NCBI GenBank assembly: GCA_026874595.1
Contig: CM049316.1
Span: forward strand, 26,125,839-26,189,838
Reading direction: 5' to 3'
Source: Sipunculus nudus
Taxonomy: Eukaryota; Annelida; Sipuncula; Golfingiida; Sipunculidae
Length of the DNA: 64,000 nt
A model generated the notes under the pieces. It worked only from the letters and a program-made list of their open reading frames with translations, was not told where the DNA came from and made no database searches. A program made the translations under genes and the position numbers. Below, one piece after another: positions 60,436-64,000 of this stretch (position 1 is the stretch's first letter; each line of letters begins with the position of its first letter).

Positions 60436-60784
60436 CAGTTCACATCATTTTAGCAATGCTTCTAAAAGGCATTCAGTTAAAAGAAAATCAGGAAATATGT
60501 TCTGTCGCAAAATGGCGGAGGCGCCGGGCTGTAATTAAGTAAAACAATAGTATGGATTTTCATGAAACTCGCTGTAAATTTTCAGAAATAGTGTTTCTTA
60601 CCTGAACTGAAATCTAGGATTTGCGTATATTTAATGTGGCCAAACGTAACAAGATATACCACGGGGGCATTATGCACTTTTTTGTTGTTTTCTTATATCT
60701 TTCATGCACACAAACTTGCCCACGAACATGTGCGCTCACTCCCATTCAACATTTATAGATACCGGTACATGAAATTACCACAAT

Positions 60785-61269
60785 ATTTGCCAAACAAGCA
60801 ATTTATTTTACAAACAAATAGAAAGGATAACACCTACAGGAAGAAATGAGTGACAACCGTAATACTGGGTGCTTCGATGTCGATAGAACAGAATGGACAC
60901 ACGTTTGACACACAAATAGAGATAAGTTACAATTGATACACTGCCTGTCAGTATGAAACCAATATCAGCCTGTGAAGGCGGTATCTTTTGCGTTAGCACC
61001 ATTATAATCTTTCACCGCCATATACAAAAACACAATGGCTAGTACTCGACCAATCGCCAGGGGTCACTGCTGTTCAACGACCGGAAGCGGAATGCGTACA
61101 AGTCCAAGCCACATGATATCTAGACGATCACATCATAGACAAAAACAAACACAAATTTCGAAATTAACTCCCCGTTTCATTCATGGAATTCAGGAAATTG
61201 TCAACAACGGAATGTCACCTTCTCTTCTCTCAAAGTGCTGCACTTCCGTCGTCTGATCTGGGTCAACGT
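60785..61269 (-). other. 3' UTR of Pif-like copy 2, with AATAAA signal at 60802-60807
   Basis: Minus-strand AATAAA lies at 60802-60807. The stretch between it and the stop codon aligns with the copy 1 3' UTR, with scattered gaps and substitutions, and shows that the duplication extends to the transcript end. Confidence 0.7.
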
Positions 61270-61296
61270 TTACTGGACGTTCTTGCAGATCATGAG
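61270..61296 (-). CDS. Copy 2, exon 8: last eight codons and stop
   Basis: After a TTTTCAG acceptor the frame encodes LMICKNVQ and TAA, identical to copy 1. The 3' UTR follows towards lower coordinates. Confidence 0.85.
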   Translation of the reverse strand, partial: LMICKNVQ

Positions 61297-64000
61297 CTGA
61301 AAACACAAGAATTACAGGTATTAGTTTAGTCTGCGATGGGAATTTTCGTCAGGTTTTGTTTAGAATTAGTCAATAGTATATTTTATTAATTTATTATTTG
61401 TATGTATACATGTATTATATTGGGTATTGAGTATTAATTTGGATAATTCTTTTCTTTCCTTTGCTTTCTTTTATGAAAAAAAGGTATAAATATACATTTC
61501 AGAAATGTGAATACCCCTGCTTCCCTGAAGATAAACAACCGTATAAATTTAGCGAAATTTTTCCTGTTGCTTCACACCGATTAAAGTATTCCCATTCAAT
61601 AGTCAAATTATGTTACCTCAAAAATCAAGAGGTGTCCAAGATTGTATATGAACACTTAAGTAAGATTCACAACGAAAGAAAAACCAAACACTCAAAAGAG
61701 GACACCCCGGTCTCGACGCCGCCACCATCTCTTGGCGCGGAGCATTTAATTAGGCCGATCCCAAAATGGCTTCTGATCTGCTCGTCCCTGGGGTTTGTTT
61801 AATTCATTAACGATTTCAATAATTAATTAGGCTCACCTCATCAACACATCCCTTGAAGGACCTGCCGACGACCAGGGGCATCTGGACCTGCTCGATATCA
61901 CCTGAAACGACAGAGAGAACTTATAAATAAAGAATTTAAAGACTGGTCATGATTTCTTACATTCTCTAATATGCAATTTTTGGAAAATACGAAAAAAAGG
62001 ACAAAATTTAGCTACATAAAGACAATGACAAACAACCAATAATCAACTATATTCAAAAGAGGATTATTTATTATGTAGAAGGTCTACTTTTAGTGTTGAT
62101 GCCCTTTGTAACTGATCTCAATTTTCATTCTCAAACCTTACGACTACTGATTTGGTTTTCAATACTTTTTGCTTTTTAATAACACATACAAGACCGACGC
62201 TCTAAGGAACTTGGAGAAAAGTGATTGCCAGTGATTTCTGAATATGCCTTATTGTATTCAAAGAGCCCATTAAAACCGGCTTTGAGCATTAAATGGGATA
62301 TTTCACACAAATCAATAACATGACAAACTTGAATCTTTTGAAATCGCGATGCGGATTCCATAGAACCAGCTGAAAACATCAGACATAACATACGGGCGTA
62401 TTTGAACCTTTGTTATGATAATTTACATATTGATATATTAATAGTAACTCACCGAGGCACTGAGCCTGTGTCTGCTCGACGTCACTGGACAGCTTCAGGA
62501 GGGATCCGTCGTAGATCATCTGGATGGTGTCATCAGCGTTAACCTATAGATAATTATACCTCGCTATTAACATATGCTGATTAACAATTCCATAACGCAT
62601 GTCACAGGTATCATCTATTAATGTTTAACAGACCAGCAGAAGAAATTAACCCGTTCCCTGAACATTAACAAAGGTTATGGTTTTCGGTTGTCTTAATTAA
62701 CTTATCTAACCTAATAGCTTTTAATAGGACCAGCTTAAATTAAACTAATATGTTTTCCTGCAACAAATTGCTTTGTTTTCCATTATTCACAGGGAGCTAA
62801 ATTTTGCGAGATATTTACCCATACGGAAAGAAACCGTGTTTAAATTACCAATGACCAAAATCTTAATCCCTTTTATTCAGATTGATATATTATTAGAAAG
62901 GTACATTGTTATAATCATACTATTATTGATATTACGGTATTTTTTGTATAGTAAATGAAAACGCAGAATCTTACAAATTCAGGTTGTTTTATTCGGCAAA
63001 ATAAATTACAATCACAATTGTAAAGTCCTCCTGGTGGAACATTATTATTGTTATTATTATTATTATTGTCGTTGGAATTTATTTTATTATTCCAGTTTAA
63101 TTAAAAAGACTTTTCTGTTGTTGGAAGTACTCACGGAGACGGTGGCCTTGCATGTCTCGGGCTGACCGTGGGCGACCAGGAGAGCCTGGACCTTGCCGTT
63201 CTCCAGAACCAGGGAGATGGAGGCGTCGTTCTTGTCGTCACCGTTGGTCAACAGGAAGGCCTTGCCGGACCCCTCGTTCTTGATGGTCATTTCGATGGTC
63301 AGGGCCTGGTTCCAGTCCATGTTGTTGTAGTAGGGGATCTCCAGGTGACCGTTATCGAAGCAGGCGGCGCCGTTCTTCAGCTCTACTCCCTCGTTCTGAC
63401 TGGACACCCAGGCGCTGGGGGCGGCGAAGCTGCTGGTGTAGCTGAAGGTGTTGCAGTGCTCGGCGACTATAACAAAAATGTGATGATAAAGATAATTATG
63501 GACAGTATGTTAAGTAAGCTCATTCATCAGTTAAGCAAGATGGGGCTTTTTCACCAATATAATCACTCTAATTTTTCATTTTTTTAAGGCAGAGACATCT
63601 GTTTCTCCTTACAATAAATATTTTACCTAGTCCGCCGTGTGCTGCCACCTATCGGTTGTATTATCAAAGGAGACGACCCTTCCCCTGAAGACTGGTCCGA
63701 ATAACTGCCTAAGCGGGCATGTGAGGCGGCAACCCCTTGCATATTTTAAGTAATTTTATCATAGCATGTATAGCGAAAGTGCCAACTGATCACCTTTTAT
63801 CAAACGGTGTCTAAAATAGCCGCGATAACTATACAAGTTTAGCACGAAGAACGTTACAATGCATGCCCCCGTACTCTTCGTAGCTTAAAAAGGGGAAACC
63901 TTTGTTTGCTTTTAATAAGATCCCTGTTGTGACCACGTGACCTACCGACGGGGGCGTTGGGGTCGCTGACACAGGTACAGTCAGACAGACTAAAGGTGGG
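61270..64000 (-). CDS. Pif-like secreted protein, copy 2 (partial; 5' part beyond the window)
   Basis: Visible coding exons are 64000-63946 (partial), 63466-63135, 62543-62453, 61901-61837 and 61296-61270. They match exons 4-8 of copy 1 in length (332, 91, 65 and 27 nt for the last four), phase and splice sites. The product ends with the LamG-like domain and LMICKNVQ. Relative to copy 1 numbering, substitutions are Ala296Thr, Lys354Gln, Val356Ile and Lys390Arg. The signal peptide and both chitin-binding exons should lie to the right of 64000. Both copies are on the minus strand, so this is a head-to-tail tandem pair whose coding parts are about 20 kb apart. Nothing seen suggests that this copy is a pseudogene. 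Confidence 0.9.
61837..61901 (-). CDS. Copy 2, exon 7: LamG closing motif
   Basis: The exon is 65 nt from a GTTTCAG acceptor to a GTGAGC donor. It keeps FKGCVDE and has one Lys-to-Arg change at position 390. Confidence 0.87.
62453..62543 (-). CDS. Copy 2, exon 6: LamG-like domain, continued
   Basis: The exon is 91 nt from a CTATAG acceptor to a GTGAGT donor. It differs from copy 1 by Lys354Gln and Val356Ile. Confidence 0.87.
63135..63466 (-). CDS. Copy 2, exon 5: LamG-like domain
   Basis: The exon is 332 nt, phase 1 in and phase 0 out, as in copy 1. It carries one visible amino-acid change (Ala to Thr at position 296 of copy 1) and a handful of silent changes. Confidence 0.9.
63946..64000 (-). 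CDS. Copy 2, exon 4 (partial, cut by window edge)
   Basis: The last 55 bases of the four-Cys exon are visible, ending in the same GTAGGT donor context as 39207 in copy 1. The residues match the end of copy 1 exon 4 (LSDCTCVSDPNAPV). Confidence 0.85.

Larger units (their letters stand above)
42471..60784. other. Spacer between the two Pif-like genes
   Basis: About 18 kb with no supported gene. Listed repeats and two solo LTRs cover roughly a third. The remainder (42471-44740, 45830-47380, 52482-55500 and 56725-58080) is AT-rich and has only short unrelated frames. Whether older fragments of Pif-like exons survive here was checked by eye and none was seen. Confidence 0.5.

Overview
This is an animal (eukaryotic) genome window, most likely from a mollusc. 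It is AT-rich, has introns with GT/AG borders, and is full of microsatellites and short dispersed repeats. The only convincing multi-exon genes encode secreted chitin-binding plus laminin-G-like proteins of the type known from mollusc shell matrix (the Pif/BMSP group). No organism name can be read from the DNA, and gastropod versus bivalve is not decided.

Genes. A complete gene on the minus strand (36474-41433 coding, 8 coding exons, 406 codons plus stop) encodes a signal peptide, two six-cysteine chitin-binding domains, a Thr-rich linker, a cysteine-poor degenerate third module and a C-terminal LamG-like domain. A TATA box (42464-42470), a probable non-coding leader exon and an AATAAA signal (36043-36048) complete the model. 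A second copy in the same orientation occupies 60802-64000 and runs off the right edge, so only its last five exons are visible. Exon lengths and phases are identical in the two copies, exons 5-8 differ by about four amino acids, and the introns have diverged. An isolated first exon of an arrestin-like protein lies at 24432-24570, minus strand; its other exons were not found.

Mobile DNA. 17867-19850 is a decayed minus-strand Ty3/gypsy-type retroelement (protease, integrase zinc-binding domain, polypurine tract, 3' LTR). Solo LTRs of the same family lie at 51709-52477 and 59558-60435, each with a 4-bp target duplication. A hAT-like element with a perfect 8-bp duplication lies at 31350-32621, and a smaller hAT-like family has copies at 7273-7666, 29335-29887 and 49956-50353. 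At least eight further dispersed or inverted repeat families were found by comparing the window with itself.

Layout. 1-24 kb: repeats, microsatellites and the gypsy remnant. 24-31 kb: the arrestin-like exon and CpG-richer unassigned sequence. 30.5-35.5 kb: transposon cluster. 36-42.5 kb: complete Pif-like gene. 42.5-60.5 kb: intergenic spacer made largely of tandem and dispersed repeats and two solo LTRs. 60.8-64 kb: second Pif-like copy. All exon borders were placed by hand from splice signals, reading frame and comparison of the two copies, and no transcript data were available.
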